Of a stretch of DNA of 34,915 nucleotides, positions 20,632 through 32,594 are shown piece by piece. Origin of the DNA: Ettlia oleoabundans (Eukaryota; Chlorophyta; Chlorophyceae; Chlamydomonadales); contig JAAMXP010001788.1 in the NCBI GenBank assembly GCA_019693395.1, positions 1 to 34,915 on the forward strand, in the 5' to 3' direction. The position numbers and the translations under genes are program-made. Every line of letters starts with the position of its first letter. The stretch's first letter is position 1. The notes beneath the pieces were generated by a model. It saw only the letters and a program-made list of their open reading frames with translations. It did no database searches and was not told the origin of the DNA.

Positions 20632-23393
20632 TCACAGGAACACCACCTCACTCATATTCAAGCCATACAGCGAGTTGAGTGCCTCCTGGGCATACTGCAC
20701 TGTGTCATGGGCAGCATCAATGGGCTGTAAATGCAGCGGCACAAACTTCAGAGTGCCGCGCTGCGCATCGCCCTTAACCTGCACAGTGGCGGCCCACGTC
20801 TCGTGAGGGCCCAGCCGCCGCTTTGCAGATGCCACCACCTGGAAAGCATCTGGAGGGTCGTCATCAGCCAATGCTACCGCCTGCTGTTGCTGCTGTTGTT
20901 GCTGCTGCTGGGAATGCTGCAGCCCCCCGCTCCTGCCTGCGGCCTTGCCCTCCGCCGCCCTCGCTGCTGCTTTTCTTTTGGGCCGCCTTTCCAGCTCTAT
21001 TTTCAGCTGCAGCAGCGTGGTGGCCTGCGCCTCTGTTTCCATCAAGCGCAGCTGCACATCCTGCGCCACACGCAGGGCCTGATGCTGGCCCCTAGGAGCC
21101 TTAAACAGGCGGCTGGCAATGACCTGGCGTAGAAGCCTCTCATAGGACTGCCAGGCACCAAAGCGGCGGGCATGGCGCAGGGAGGGGTCAGCATGGTTTA
21201 ATGCAAGGATGAGTTGAGGACACAATCCTTACCCGCTTGTGGGCCGCAATTAGCGCCCTACAGACCCAACAGTGCAGGCTTGATAGCGAGCAAGGTAGCA
21301 GTGGCAGTGGGCGGTCACCACCCACCTGCAGCTGCATAGGGTGCACTGAAGTGATGGGCCAAGCTCCTGGTGGTGCCCCCGCTGTCTGGAGCACCACCGC
21401 CCCCTGTGCTGCCTGCCCGCTGGGCGGTGGGCTGTCACGTGGCAGCAATTCAATGATGCCATTCGTCACGCGCCGCACTCGCAAGCGCTGGCTTGCCCTG
21501 CCGTGGCTGCCACTCATGCCGATGGTGGTGGGTGCTGCCAGCAGGGCCGCGCCATGTGGCGACAGATCAACCTCTAAAGCCACCAGGCCCAGGGATTGGT
21601 CAGGATGGCTTGTATTCCAATGTACAGCTGCCGCGTCCCGCACCCCCGCAAGCAAATGCAGCACACCCAGTGGCTGCTGCTGCCCGGCATCAGACGTGAC
21701 GATGCCTGCACATATGGTGGTCCCCAGAACACAATGGCTGTTAGACTGTGCTGACTTCCATTCAACCAGTTTCTGTGGCAAGCTGCATGCACAGCCACAC
21801 GGTTACTTCCCGACGGTGATGAAGGCCAGCTGACAAGGCACGGCAGAAGCAGAATACGCTGATGGGACGGAAGAGGGAGAGATTCTTGGAGAACAGCTGG
21901 ATGGAAGCACAAGGAGGATCTTGGAGGAACAAAATTGCAAGGGCAGCATGGGAGAGCCCATGATCGGCCGGTAACCAATGAGGAACCTGCTAAGACAAAT
22001 AGGAGTTGCACGACCACCACCCAAGCATCAGCATTGACGGAAGTACTAACCCGCGAATTCTGACAGGCTGATGGTGGGCAGGTCTAAGGCGCGGCGCAGG
22101 CGGATGTTGCGAGCGCCGCGAACCATGACAGCTGCGCCCTCACGCAGCAGCACGCGCCGCACTGTGCCGGCATCAGTGGCATGCGGCAGGAAGAGCTGCA
22201 GGTGGGTAGAAAGTGCGAAGAGCATGAGCATGACCGGTAGCACAGCACACATCAGCTGGGACATCCCGGCAGGCCTACAATGCGTGCTCGCATACACCAA
22301 ACCAGAGGTGACAGACATGCAGCAGGTGTGCGAACAGCAGGTAACAGTTACAAAGCTTGTGTGTGCAGGCGCGGCAGTTCCTGCAGACTCTGTCTGAAGG
22401 CCCTCCCGGAAACCTGCTCATCCTCTGCCCCACCTGTAACGCTGTGGGCTGCGTGAAGAACACATCCACTGGCCCCTCCAGAGCGAAATCTGGTAGCAGG
22501 CTGCCACGGCTGACTGGGTTGAGCCAGTCTCTCTCTATTGAGTCCCAATCGTGCTTGGGCAGCAGGCCGCCCTGCAGGCTCCAACAGATAATATGATTGC
22601 ATGTTTGTGACAAGGCAACCGCAGCGCGAAGGCAGACTTGTCCCTGGCTACCAAAGATTTCACTGTGGGCGTACTGCCAGCTTGCTGCGTAAGTAGATAT
22701 GATCAGGCAGTCCACGCAAAATCGGGCTCTGGACTGCACAGTTCTGCACCAGCTGGCATTCCATGGACAGGCATTGGCCAGGACAAGCCGTTACCAAGCA
22801 CCCTAGGTTAGGCATTGCACCTGTGATGCCGGCAGCACTTGGGCCAAGCTTTTCCAGTCCTGCTCCGAAGACACAACATAGCGGTAGGTCAGGCCATCTG
22901 CTTCCAGCCCTAGTGTCACCGACTGGCCGTGCCAGATACGAAGGTCATCCAAGTCTGCGCCTCGCAGCTCAACTGTCTTGCTAGGGTCCTGCCCAAGCAT
23001 ACGGCAAGGCAGAGCAGGGGCAGGGAGCGAGTAGAAGAATACCGAGATGGGAGAACAAGGGAAGCTTTGATACGGCAAGATTAAGCAACAACGCAAAATG
23101 CAACGCCCTTCAACGGGCAGTGGAATATGTTGCTGAAAACGATGCCAGTGGGGTGAGTGCACGGCTGGCGAAATGCCCACCTGTTTCGCCAACGCATCGA
23201 CAGCGGCGGCAGCGGCGGAGGCAGTGGCCTGCTGCCACAGGTGCACTGCGTCGCCGCTGCTGGCTAGCGACGCAAGCTCCGCGGAAGTCACCAGAGTCGC
23301 CGGCAGCGGGTCCTGCTTACCGGCCCGCACGAAGACGAGCAGTGCAGGCAGCAGACAGAAGGCCGCACAGGCAGCGCCACGACGGCGGCCCAT
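20632..23393 (-). CDS. Unrecognised protein with a signal peptide, possibly secretory
   Basis: Minus-strand exons 23181-23393, 22821-22988, 22434-22571, 22051-22195, 21233-21705 and 20632-21147 join in frame to 550 residues; all introns are GT-AG. The ATG at 23393 is chosen because the frame then begins with a basic n-region and a hydrophobic core (LLPALLVFV) ending in VRAG, a typical signal peptide; the frame is also open further upstream. The middle has beta-rich segments such as DVFFTQPTALQ, LRRVLLREGAAVMV-like runs and LGLVALEVDLSPHG. The C-terminal part is basic and coiled-coil-like (SYERLLRQ, LLQLKIELERRPKRK), then a ten-residue Gln run, then ALNSLYGLNM before the stop. I do not recognise the family. 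Entry to the secretory pathway is inferred from the N-terminus alone. Confidence 0.75.
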
Positions 23394-23839
23394 ACTCACG
23401 ATTTGAAGTGATCGGCAACGCTCCAATGCGCTCAGAGGTAGCAGTCCGGTAGGTTCGCGGTGCCAGCTGTGCCCATCATCCGGCACCAGCGGTCGATCAA
23501 CGTGTGTTTTAATTCTCGATCGGACACCGTGCATGAGAGCTGGGCTCACAAGTCGCCTTGAACCGGCCGCTGCGTCAGTCGCCAGCCCTCCAAACTTGCC
23601 CTTCTGGGACTTCTAAGCGATCCGCGGGCCGCTGCCGAGCGCTGACATTGAATTAATCCAACCTTGAGCGCGCCAGAGTCTCGGAGTAGGCAACACGGAG
23701 GGGGTGGAAGGCAGCGACGCCGGCAGCGGCAGCGGGCCCACTGCGGGGCTCCACCCAAAATAAACACCACTGCAGGCAGGCTCTCCCCTTTTGGTGCCCA
23801 TCTGTTTCCCGGAATTTGGAGCAACCAGGCACTGGCATC
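23394..23839. promoter_or_regulatory. Shared 446-bp promoter region between divergent genes
   Basis: The start codons of the signal-peptide gene (minus) and the amidohydrolase gene (plus) are 446 bp apart, so both 5' UTRs and promoters must share this interval. No TATA box is seen. Confidence 0.5.
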
Positions 23840-26800
23840 ATGACTGTGCCGGGGGTGCCGCGCTGCGTTGAGCTGCCGCACGGCGGGGGCCACTACGTTA
23901 TCTGCCACGCCCGTGTGCCCTCGGGCTGTATAGAGGGCGGATTACCCTCCAGCACCCACGTGTGCGTGGATAACTTAGCCTATCTGGACATCGAGGTGAA
24001 ACGCGGCAAGGTTGCCGCTCTATACCCGGCTGGGAGCGCAGCACGCCACACGCGGGCGCTACAGGTTGACCTGCACGGCAAGATGGTGCTGCCGACGTTT
24101 GCAGATCTGCACACTCATATAGGTGAGTTGCAGGACTTGTAATCCTCCACAAGCAAGCAATGAGAAACTGGCAAGTGGTGGCATGGTATGGGTGCATGTG
24201 TATGTGTTTGCCAAAGGCGGGAGTTGGCAGGCAGGAGAGCAGGCAGGGTGCCGCAGCGGTAAGTGTTGGAGCCAGCACTGACTTGCCGGGCGGCCATCCC
24301 AAATTTAACGGCATGATTCCTGCACATGGCATTGATCTTTCATATTTCATTCAAACAAATTCCAGCACCCTGCTTGCAACCCTCGCAGATAAGGGCCACA
24401 CCACGGAGCGCAGCCGCAACCCCGACGGCAGCCTGACCGGCGCCGACCGCAGTACAGCGCGGGACGCCGCCTTCTGGGATGAAGATGATGTGTACCGCCG
24501 CATGGATTTCAGCCTGCGGTGCGCGTATGCCCACGGAACCTCAGCACTGCGCACGCACCTCATCAATATGTCGGCTAAGCAGACACAGCTCACTTGGCCC
24601 GTCTACTCTCGACTGCGCAACAAGTGGGCCGGCAAGGTGTGTGCTGGAAGGATGCTTGCAGCTTGCCCGCTGTCATACCGTGCCTGTCTCTCTGCATGAT
24701 TGGTTTTCGCTGCCTTCTTTCACCATTTTCGAAGCTTCCTCGCTTGGTTGCCTTCCCCTTTGCACACTCCGTCACCTCCGGTCGGTCACCCTTGCCCTCA
24801 TGCGCCTTCCCATCTGCAATTGCCACCCTTTCTTTTCTTTCTACACCGTGGTTGATGTAATCTTCCAAGGATTTCATTTTCCAAAACATTGCAGGTGGAG
24901 CTGCAGGCGGTGTCCCTGGTTGTCCTGAGCTTCTTCCGGGACGAAGCTGCGGCCACCGCCTTGGCAGATATGGTGGCAGCGCATGGCGGCATACTTGGGG
25001 CAGCGGTGTGCTGCGCTGAGAAGGGGGGTGACCCGTCCGATGACTGGACCACTTGCGAGGCAGACAGGGACCAGCTGCTTGATCGGTGGGTGGCAGTGAC
25101 GGCGTTCTTGTTGGCAGTTGGCTTGGCAGTTGGGCAGGGCCGTGAGGTTTCCTCTCTGCGGTTTGCATTGCAGCGTTTTTTGTGAAGAAGGGAACAGGTG
25201 GCAGTGCTAACCCTTGGGTATAAAAATTGCAAGGTTGGCAATCGGCAGCGTCTTGGGGGAGGTGAAAGGGGTTGGGGTCCATGGCGTGCAAACCTACCCA
25301 AACGCAGCTCGCCAGGCTGGTGCTGCCTGCCTTTTTGCTTCTTAGTGTCTTCCGCACTTGCACCCGCCCAAAAACCTTGCACGCACCCTTGGGGGGCAAG
25401 TCAACTGCGCATTTGCCTGACTCTCATCTTGCCACCTGCAGCATCTTTAGCCTTGCTGAGGAGCGGAACCTCGACCTGGACTTCCACACCGACGAAAATG
25501 GCAATGAGCTGGCACGGGGGCTGCGATACGTGGCGCGAAAGGCGATACAGTACGGCTACCAGGGCCGCGTGGTGTGCGGGCACTGCTGGTGAGTGTTCGA
25601 GCGGGGATTCCCAGCTTCAAATTGTGTTGGATGGCAGCGCTTGGTGGCTGCCGCTGCCACACCCCCTTTTCACGATTTGGGCTAGGCTGGACTGGCTGTC
25701 GGCTATTGGTTGTTGCTGTAAGTAACTTTCCCAGGGCCAAGCTGTACGGGTCGCTCTACATACGCGCCTCATTCCGCTGTTCGTGCCCAGATCCAAAGAG
25801 CAACATACCCTCCCCAGCCCGCCCTGCCAACTCAAATCCCGTCCATTTCACAGTGCAATCCTGTTCTTTATGCTCTGCCCTCCCTAGCAGCTCCCTGGCC
25901 TTTCAACCCCCGGATGAGCTGGCAAAAACGCTGGAAATGGTGCGCCAGGCGGGAGTGACAGTGGTCAGCCTACCGCTGGTCAACCAATGGACGCAGGATC
26001 GCAGCCACAGCGGTGGGCGCACGCCTCGCTGGCGGGGCATCACGCTGCTTCACGAACTGCGACAGGTAAGGAATAAAAACGGGCATGCACAGGGCTACTG
26101 CCGAGCAACAAAGCTGGAAAGGGCAGGGTAGGAAGGTGCCACACCAGGGCCAGCACGAGATGCGCCAGTGCAAAATCGCGGCTGGGCAAAACCTGCAACT
26201 GGCAGCCCATTGCACGCCAACTTCGTCACTGCCTGCCTTGTACGGCGGCATGAGCAAGGCCTAGCCGCCGCTTCGTATAGATCACAACGTATTTTGCTTG
26301 TGCTGCTTGCGCTGCAGGCGGGCATCCCCACCGCCATCTCTTCTGACAACGTGCGTGACCAGTTCTACGCGTATGGAGACTTGGACATGCTGGAAGTATT
26401 TACGCAGGTAAAGCGTGGCATGCATGGCACGGCCGATAGGAGGCAGTCAATGCAGGCGGGTTGTGGTTCACACAGTACTGGCAGTAGGGACGGATGCAGG
26501 CCTACTGCTGAGATCATGTCTAGCAGGCACATTGGGGCAATGTCGAGGTTCAGGTTGAGTGTGAACCAACAAGGTTAGAAACCATTGCTTTGTTCTGTTG
26601 GAAATAGTCATTAACATTGTGAAGTGGCTGACAAGGCAGTATAAACGTTGTTTGGCGTGCCCTGTCTTACCAACGCCTTTGTCTTCACCCTGCCCACCCG
26701 GCCGCTCGTGCATGCAGAGCTGCCGCATGGCGCACCTTGACCGCCCGTATGGCGATTGGCCGCAGGCGATGACCAGCATCCCAGGTGGGAAGCTTAATCG

Positions 26801-27931
26801 AGGTGCCGCATGCACCTGGTTGTTGGTTGTTACGCATCACAAACCCCGTTGGTGCAAGAATTGCTGGACCACAATTAACACAGACTGTTACCATAAGACC
26901 TCCTGCCCTTTGCCTGCATTGTTTGCATCTCACCTGTCCCCCTGCCTGCAGCTGTTGCCATGCGCCTGCCGCAGCATGGGCGAATTGGCGTAGGTCTTCC
27001 AGCCAACTTCGTGATCTTCAGGGGAAGGCGCTATTCCGAGCTCCTCTCGCGACCGCAGTATGACAGGGTGCGTTGCATTGTCTACTGCAGTTCAACACCC
27101 TTGCCGTACATGGTCCCGCCACCCATCACCTTGGCATATGTCTTCCTGCATCTTGTGCCAGGGGCATGGGTATGCTGCAGGCTGTCCCGGCCTAGAGCCC
27201 ACAGGTTTCCCCCAAGTACAAGGACATTGCGGGCTGTGATGGTGTGATGTGTGCTGCGCAGGTAGTGGTCCGTGATGGGGCGCCGCTGCTGGCCAGCTTG
27301 CCCAGCTACGAGGAGTTGGATTACGTGCCTGAAGCCATCAAGCACGGTGCGTGGGGCATTGGTGGGGTTATTCAAGCTATCCAGCAGGCGTGTGGGGGGA
27401 CAGGGTGCGCCAGCAGGCGTTGACGCCTCTTGGGTTGCTGGTCCCCCAAGTGCCTGTATGGTTGGGAAGGCGTGCAATAGACAGGTGCTGTGTAAGGTGC
27501 CGGTGTGTTGCGCGAGTAGGGCAGATGTATGCACAAACACGTGAAACACAAATCGTGCCATACTCAAGTGGGAACCCTTACCGTTGCCACTCACGTTGTG
27601 TGTGGTACTTCTGCACTTGCTCTGTCGGGTTGCAGGCGATGTGCCGGTGCTGTCTGTAGACTATGGTGCAGACGGTGCTGCTGTGGTGAAAACCGCCATT
27701 GGGTCCCCAATGAGCAAGAACGACAGCCAGGAAGCAGCTCTGAATGGCCACTTGCTGGGGCGGAGCAGCAGCGGCAGCGGTGGTGGAGGTGCCAGGCTGG
27801 TGCTGCCTGCTGGCCGCCACTTGCCCACGCTGCTCCTGATCTCCTGCTTCATGGCAGCTCTTGCAGCACTGGCTGGCTCCTACACTGGCTCGCTGTCACG
27901 GGTGTTGCACCTGCCCTGGCTCTCCTCCTAA
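23840..27931 (+). CDS. Cytosine-deaminase-like amidohydrolase with C-terminal membrane segment
   Basis: Ten exons, 23840-24122, 24389-24636, 24895-25085, 25442-25588, 25891-26065, 26318-26407, 26718-26784, 26952-27067, 27262-27346 and 27636-27931, join in frame to 565 residues. Metal-site motifs of the amidohydrolase superfamily, cytosine deaminase branch, appear in order: LHTHIDKGH (HxH, split by the first intron), DFHTDENGNE (third His and catalytic Glu), GHCCSLA (fourth His) and SSDNVRD (metal Asp). PLVNQWTQDR and RRGITLLHEL-like RWRGITLLHEL match the substrate-side segments of CodA-type enzymes. LPANFVIFRG is the usual C-terminal sandwich strand. Family members deaminate cytosine or related cyclic amidines; the exact substrate is unknown. 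After that, a Ser/Gly-rich linker leads to a hydrophobic span (LPTLLLISCFMAALAALAG) 26 residues before the end, not normal for this family. The first ATG is used; an upstream in-frame TTG was ignored. Confidence 0.88.
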
Positions 27932-28317
27932 GAACTCCAACCCGCCCTTGGCAGGCTTCCCTTGGGAGGCGTCCCTTGTACTCCGCTTGTTACCCTATGC
28001 TGCATCTTTTTACAGCATAGCCTTAGCATACCCGTATTGGGTGCCTGCTGCTCGCTTCACTTCAGCGTTGTGTTGCTCCCTGCTCTCATCTACCTGTGTA
28101 CTAGTAACTTTCATCATGACTGTGCTGCTTCGTCCCCCGCCCACTGTGCGTTGGTGAGACGCTCTGCAGTTGCCTTTTGTTCATTAGCACTTTACAACAC
28201 TGCTTGCATCCTTTCATGTGTGCAGCGCAGCACCAATTTGTTGTCTTCCAAAGTCCAAAGTCTCATACTATTCTTTGCTACCAGCTGCTGTGATATTACT
28301 AACATTGTACGGCCCTC

Positions 28318-28322
28318 TGTAA
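28318..28322 (+). promoter_or_regulatory. Polyadenylation signal TGTAA of the amidohydrolase gene
   Basis: First plus-strand TGTAA noticed after the stop, about 390 bp downstream; a long 3' UTR would be needed. Confidence 0.4.
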
Positions 28323-29230
28323 CATGCTTTTCCACATGTGGCAGAAGTTTGGAAGGCGAGTGTGTTTTGATTGTTTTTTCTTGCGGTAGTTGGCCGGTTT
28401 TTGACACAGGGGCTGAATGCAAACTGGAGAGCAGGACATGCCAAACCTAGGGTAACGCAAGCTGCGCAACAGATCAATCAATAAATGCCAGAATTCCGCA
28501 TGTTAAGGGTGACATCAGTGCCACTTGCCCCAGCATGAAGTCTTCCTGCAACACCGCTCTTGCAACGACGTCTTCTTCTTTACACGCATTGATATCAGGT
28601 TGTCATGACAAACAGCCAAACAATACTTACAGTTTACAGCGTTGGCAATACGATAGGCAGTACAGCATCAGCTTTGTGTGTTATGAATAAGGGGATGCAC
28701 CCATGCATACATATTATGGTCAAAGGTGGCTATCAAGGGGTTAATTAGTGTGCTGGTTGGTCGGGATAATGAACCGCGGTTGGGAACACGAGTTGAACAA
28801 AAGTATTTTATACATAAACCAGAGGGACAGCAGCGAATAGTACTGCAAGTGAGTTTGGCAGTTACTGCTCTATATACTCCCAGCTTTACTGCATGCCACT
28901 CTCCCCTTCCTCTCCTTCTTCCTCTGCATCCTCCACCCAGCCCTCCAGGCAGAACAGAAACTGCAGGCGGCCAAGGTGTGGAGGAAACGGTTGCACGCCT
29001 GCCCAAACTTGAGGCGGTGACAATCGGGCCCAAACTTCGCAATGCAGCCTCTGCTCTGACAACCAAATTGTATTTTGTTGTTATTCAAGTGGGCACTACT
29101 AGTGCAGGACATAGGTTACACTGCCCACCTCTTCCAGATCAACCAACCAATCCCAGAACAGTCACACCCAAAGCCTCATTCATCGTATACACACGAAAGA
29201 AAATGTATGACTTAAATCACTCCATTTGAA
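28323..29230. other. Convergent intergenic region, no gene seen
   Basis: More AT-rich than the surroundings, without a recognisable coding frame. TTACA at 29116-29120 (TGTAA, minus strand) lies 111 bp past the stop of the EF-hand gene and is its likely poly(A) signal. Two more TTACA motifs lie at 28627-28638. Confidence 0.5.
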
Positions 29231-31011
29231 CTAATTACCCTGCCTTCTCAACGATAAATGCCTCAGCCCTCTGCGTCTCACCTCCAGGAAGCTGACACGC
29301 CCGCTGCCGTCCTTGTCCAGCTCCTCAAACCGCCGCTGGGCTATGCTCCTGATGGGGTCCTCGCCGCCGCCCGCTGAGTGACGCAGCTGCGTCTCGCCTG
29401 CGCCCTGCACCAGGCAAGGGCAGCGAGGGGGAATAAGGAGGCAGGCGGTGTCGTAACAATCACACAGCGCTGCATACATTCCCCTGCTGATGCCCAGCAA
29501 TACGGGCACACATACCGAAGATCCTTCTGATGGTTTGGTTAAGGGGCACAAAACAAAAAGTCTGCTGCACAAAGCAAAGCACTCAGTGCCGTCCATTTCC
29601 TCTGTCCCTGCTTACTCTGTCCTGCGCACTGGCTGTTAACTTGCAACCTATCCAGCCTCCAGCCACCACCAGTGCCACCCCCCACCCACCTCCTGCATCA
29701 TGGCCATCAACTCCTCCTTCTCTATGTATCCGTTCTGGCTGCTGACAAACGACATGAACGCCTGCTCCGCTGTGCGCCAGGTGGCCAGGGCTTTGGGATC
29801 TGCAAGCGCCTCATCCTCTGGCCCCTGCAGGAAGAAAGAAGACTGGGTAGAGGGGTGAAGAGAGGTGTGATGGTGTGTGCTACAGTGTGCGTGTCAGGCG
29901 GGAGACGGATAGAGTCTGGGTTCCACGGCATTCCCACTCAATCTGTCAGAGCAATACATGCTGCATGCGATTAGCGAGCATGCAGAACCAGCAGCAGCAG
30001 CAGCCGCTCAGGTGCAAGAGGAACATGGGCAATTTGCACTAGCAGTGGCAGCAGCAGTAGTGGCAGACATTTTGAGTGGTATGCAATCGAGTTTATTGCA
30101 GCAAGGTGACAACAACAGAGGCAGCCGGAGAGGCAGGTGCAGGTATAGAGGGGCCAGTGTGTTAAGCCGTAGCAACCCACCCCACCTTGAGCAGGTGCAG
30201 GATGGCCAGTGTTGCCAGGAACTCGTGCACGTTGAGGCTGCGGCTGCCGTCCAGATCTGCACTCTCAAAGATGCGCGCCAGCGTAGCATCATCTAGGTGG
30301 TATCCCAGGCTGGCGCAGGCGTCTCGCAGCTGCTCCAGGCTCATCTCTCCTTCCTCGCTGCCCACCAGGCCGCGGAACACGGCACGGCAGGCGGAGAAGC
30401 CCTCGTGCAGGGTGCCAAAGCGCAGCAGCAGGCGGTTAAGCTTCACCTTGGGTGACATTGGGCCGGCGCTGGCGATTTTCGCCTGCGGGGCACGGAGGCA
30501 AGGGGTGGGGCGATGACAACGTAGCAAAGGTGTGTGGGGGGTGGCGGGAGGGTGGAGATGTAGTGATCTGCAAAGACGACAGACATTTTTTTTTCGCGGA
30601 ATTCGTCTGTAGCGCAGCACCATGGCAGAAACATGTCATAGAGTTGCTCCTAATACCGTAACATTTGTTCAAGAAAAGTTCTTTGGGGGACCGAGGCACG
30701 ACGGTGCGGCAAGGAATGAGTGCGAAACCGTGCCCGTCTCAAGTTAATGGCAATCCACCTTTCGAAATTAACTTTTGAGGACAATGACTTGCCTTGATAA
30801 CTTCAGCCAGCCGTTGTTCCAGCGCGTGTCGGCTGTTGGCTGCCTCTGCCTTGCCTGCCGCGCCCCGCCGCAGCAGGCCCATTCTGGCAGACAGGCGGGA
30901 CAGCCCGCTGGATAAGCGGCTCAGCCCTCGAGCGCTGGTGGTACTGTTCAGCGAGCGCCTGCTCAGATTAGTTTCCTGAGAAGCCTCAAGCTTCTTCAAC
31001 GTGTTCCCCAT
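29231..31011 (-). CDS. EF-hand calcium-binding protein with N-myristoylation-type N-terminus
   Basis: Minus-strand exons 30793-31011, 30186-30482, 29690-29824 and 29231-29404 join in frame to 274 residues. The protein begins MGNTLKKL, a good N-myristoylation context (Gly2, small residue at 5, Lys after), followed by a Ser/Leu/Arg-rich, basic segment that could add membrane affinity. Exon 2 has a canonical EF loop, DLDGSRSLNVHEF. Exon 3 has NGYIEKEEL, probably the second half of a degenerate EF loop. Exon 4 has a canonical loop, DKDGSGRVSFLE. Paired EF-hands suggest a calcium sensor at a membrane (inference). The first intron has a GC donor (AAG then GCAAGT) with a normal AG acceptor. A GAG/GTGAGA just after the last EF loop could act as another donor, so the true C-terminus may differ; the TGTAA at 29116-29120 favours the stop used here. 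Confidence 0.8.
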
Positions 31012-31475
31012 GGTTGGTCCAAGCTCTCAGCGCCTGCAGCACCGGCGGCAGGTCCGGGCAGGGGCGGTTGGCGGTGGCAGTCAGCTGTTGCCTGCACAGC
31101 CCTCACGAAAGCAAACCCCGCCGTATCTAGGCACTCCACCCACTCACATCCGGGTTTCGCAGGTTGCAGAACCGGGAAACCAGAGTCCCGGCTTGTGGGG
31201 GTTGGGCCTGGAGAGCGACGACCCACGTTTCGCTGCCGATAAATACAAGTTATACGCTACGAACAACACATCTTCGGCCCGTTGCAAGCTGGTCTAGCCT
31301 TCTCCCTTCTTCCGCAATGGCCAAGTGCCGGTGCACCCCGCCATCGGTCGGACGACGCTAACTGTTTCACCGTCGACTGCCTTGAGCTAGAGGCGTTGCG
31401 GAGCCTGGTCCCCACGCCCGAAGCGCTTATCCCATCTTGCGCCACCGCCTCGCTCCTCTCCCTAGCCCCGCAGCA
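31012..31475. promoter_or_regulatory. Shared 464-bp promoter region between EF-hand and FTR genes
   Basis: The two genes are head to head with 464 bp between start codons. No clear TATA box in either direction. The start of the FTR gene is preceded by a pyrimidine-rich stretch around 31430-31470. Confidence 0.5.
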
Positions 31476-32115
31476 ATGCAGCACGCCGCGTTGCAGCAGC
31501 AGCGACCCTTCACAGCAGCCGTCAGGCGGTCTGGTGGCGCGTCGCAGCGACTGCGCGCTGGCGGCAGCGGCTCGACGGCGGTAGCTGCCCAACTTGCCAG
31601 TGGAGCACGCATTAAGGTCAAGGCCCCAGTCAAAGTCTACCATGTGGGCAAGTTCAAAGAGGGGCTGGATCTGCAAGGGCTGGAAGGCACCGTGGTGCAG
31701 CCAAACGTGTGCGACTATACTCATGACGACGGCAAGCAGCACACCCTGTCAGCCACGCTTCCGGTCAAGGTGCAATTCTTGGTGCCAGGCCCTGATGGCG
31801 GCAAGGACATCAAAGTTTTGGCGCACCTGGTGAGTGCTGCTTGGTGGTAACCATACAAGGACACTCTATGGGCCAGAGTTCGTGCCAGTATGATGAGCCT
31901 GAGGCGTTGATGCGAGGTGTGAACTGTGTCGGAAGCGTCGAAGGCTTTGGCCCTATTTGTGGCAGGAGCAACCCCAACCATTTGCTGTTCGCACTCTCAT
32001 CGTCGCCTTCTCACGCTCTTGCTTGCCTGATAAACTTGCCCATTGACCCCTGTTTCGCCCGCCGTTGTACTTCTCTTCTGTCCTATAGGCGGAGGATGAG
32101 TTGGAGCCTCTGTGA
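31476..32115 (+). CDS. Ferredoxin-thioredoxin reductase variable subunit, chloroplast
   Basis: Two exons, 31476-31829 and 32089-32115, give 126 residues. The first 45 or so are Ala/Arg/Ser/Gln-rich with no acidic residue, as in a chloroplast transit peptide. The mature part shows the SH3-like barrel of the family: ARIKVKAPVKVYHVGKF, LEGTVVQ, LSATLPVKVQFLVPG and KVLAHL, ending AEDELEPL. The second exon supplies only these last eight residues. The subunit partners the catalytic Fe-S subunit that passes electrons from ferredoxin to thioredoxins in the stroma (family knowledge); the catalytic subunit is not in the window. It lies head to head with the EF-hand gene. TGTAA at 32337-32341 is the likely poly(A) signal. 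Confidence 0.92.
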
Positions 32116-32594
32116 TTGTGGCTTGCTGAAGCCCCGGCTCACCACAGCCTTGCTACCTTCTTGCCCATCAATCTGCTGTGTCGTCCTGCAGCGGGGGCCA
32201 TCATCCACAACGAATGGCTGCGAGAGAACTGATCCATTGACTATTCTTTGTTTCATGTGCTGGTTGTCTTGCGGGCTATTTTCAATGTCGAGCGCCGCCG
32301 AGCCATGCAGCATTGCGTACTTGCTTCCATTGTGTTTGTAACATCGGCTATGGGCCAATATGCGTTCTTTGGGTGCACCAGTACGTTGACAAACGCATAC
32401 AGGAGGCGCAAGCTAATCAGTGAAGCAGTAAGTGCAGCAGTCAGTGTAAAAGGCCAAAGCTCAGAAATGGCCCACTTGAACTGTGAACGATCATGAAATG
32501 CTCTTCTGAAAGCATAAGCGGACGGCTGGGAGAGATGTTGCCACATGGCCGCCAGGAGTAGGAGCACCAAGTGGCTGGCATAGCGAGTGCATGC
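32116..32594. other. Convergent 3' regions of the FTR and MTK genes
   Basis: No gene seen. Holds the FTR 3' UTR with TGTAA at 32337-32341, and the MTK 3' UTR on the other strand, for which no TTACA was noticed nearby. Confidence 0.5.

Noticed and set aside
21258..21325. A possible 68-bp intron in the signal-peptide gene (CAG/GTGGGT donor, TAG acceptor)
   Set aside because: Splicing it out shifts the frame against the next exon, while reading through keeps one frame; treated as exonic.
24590..25399. 269-codon minus-strand frame
   Set aside because: Antisense to exons 2-3 of the amidohydrolase gene and their introns; no recognisable content.
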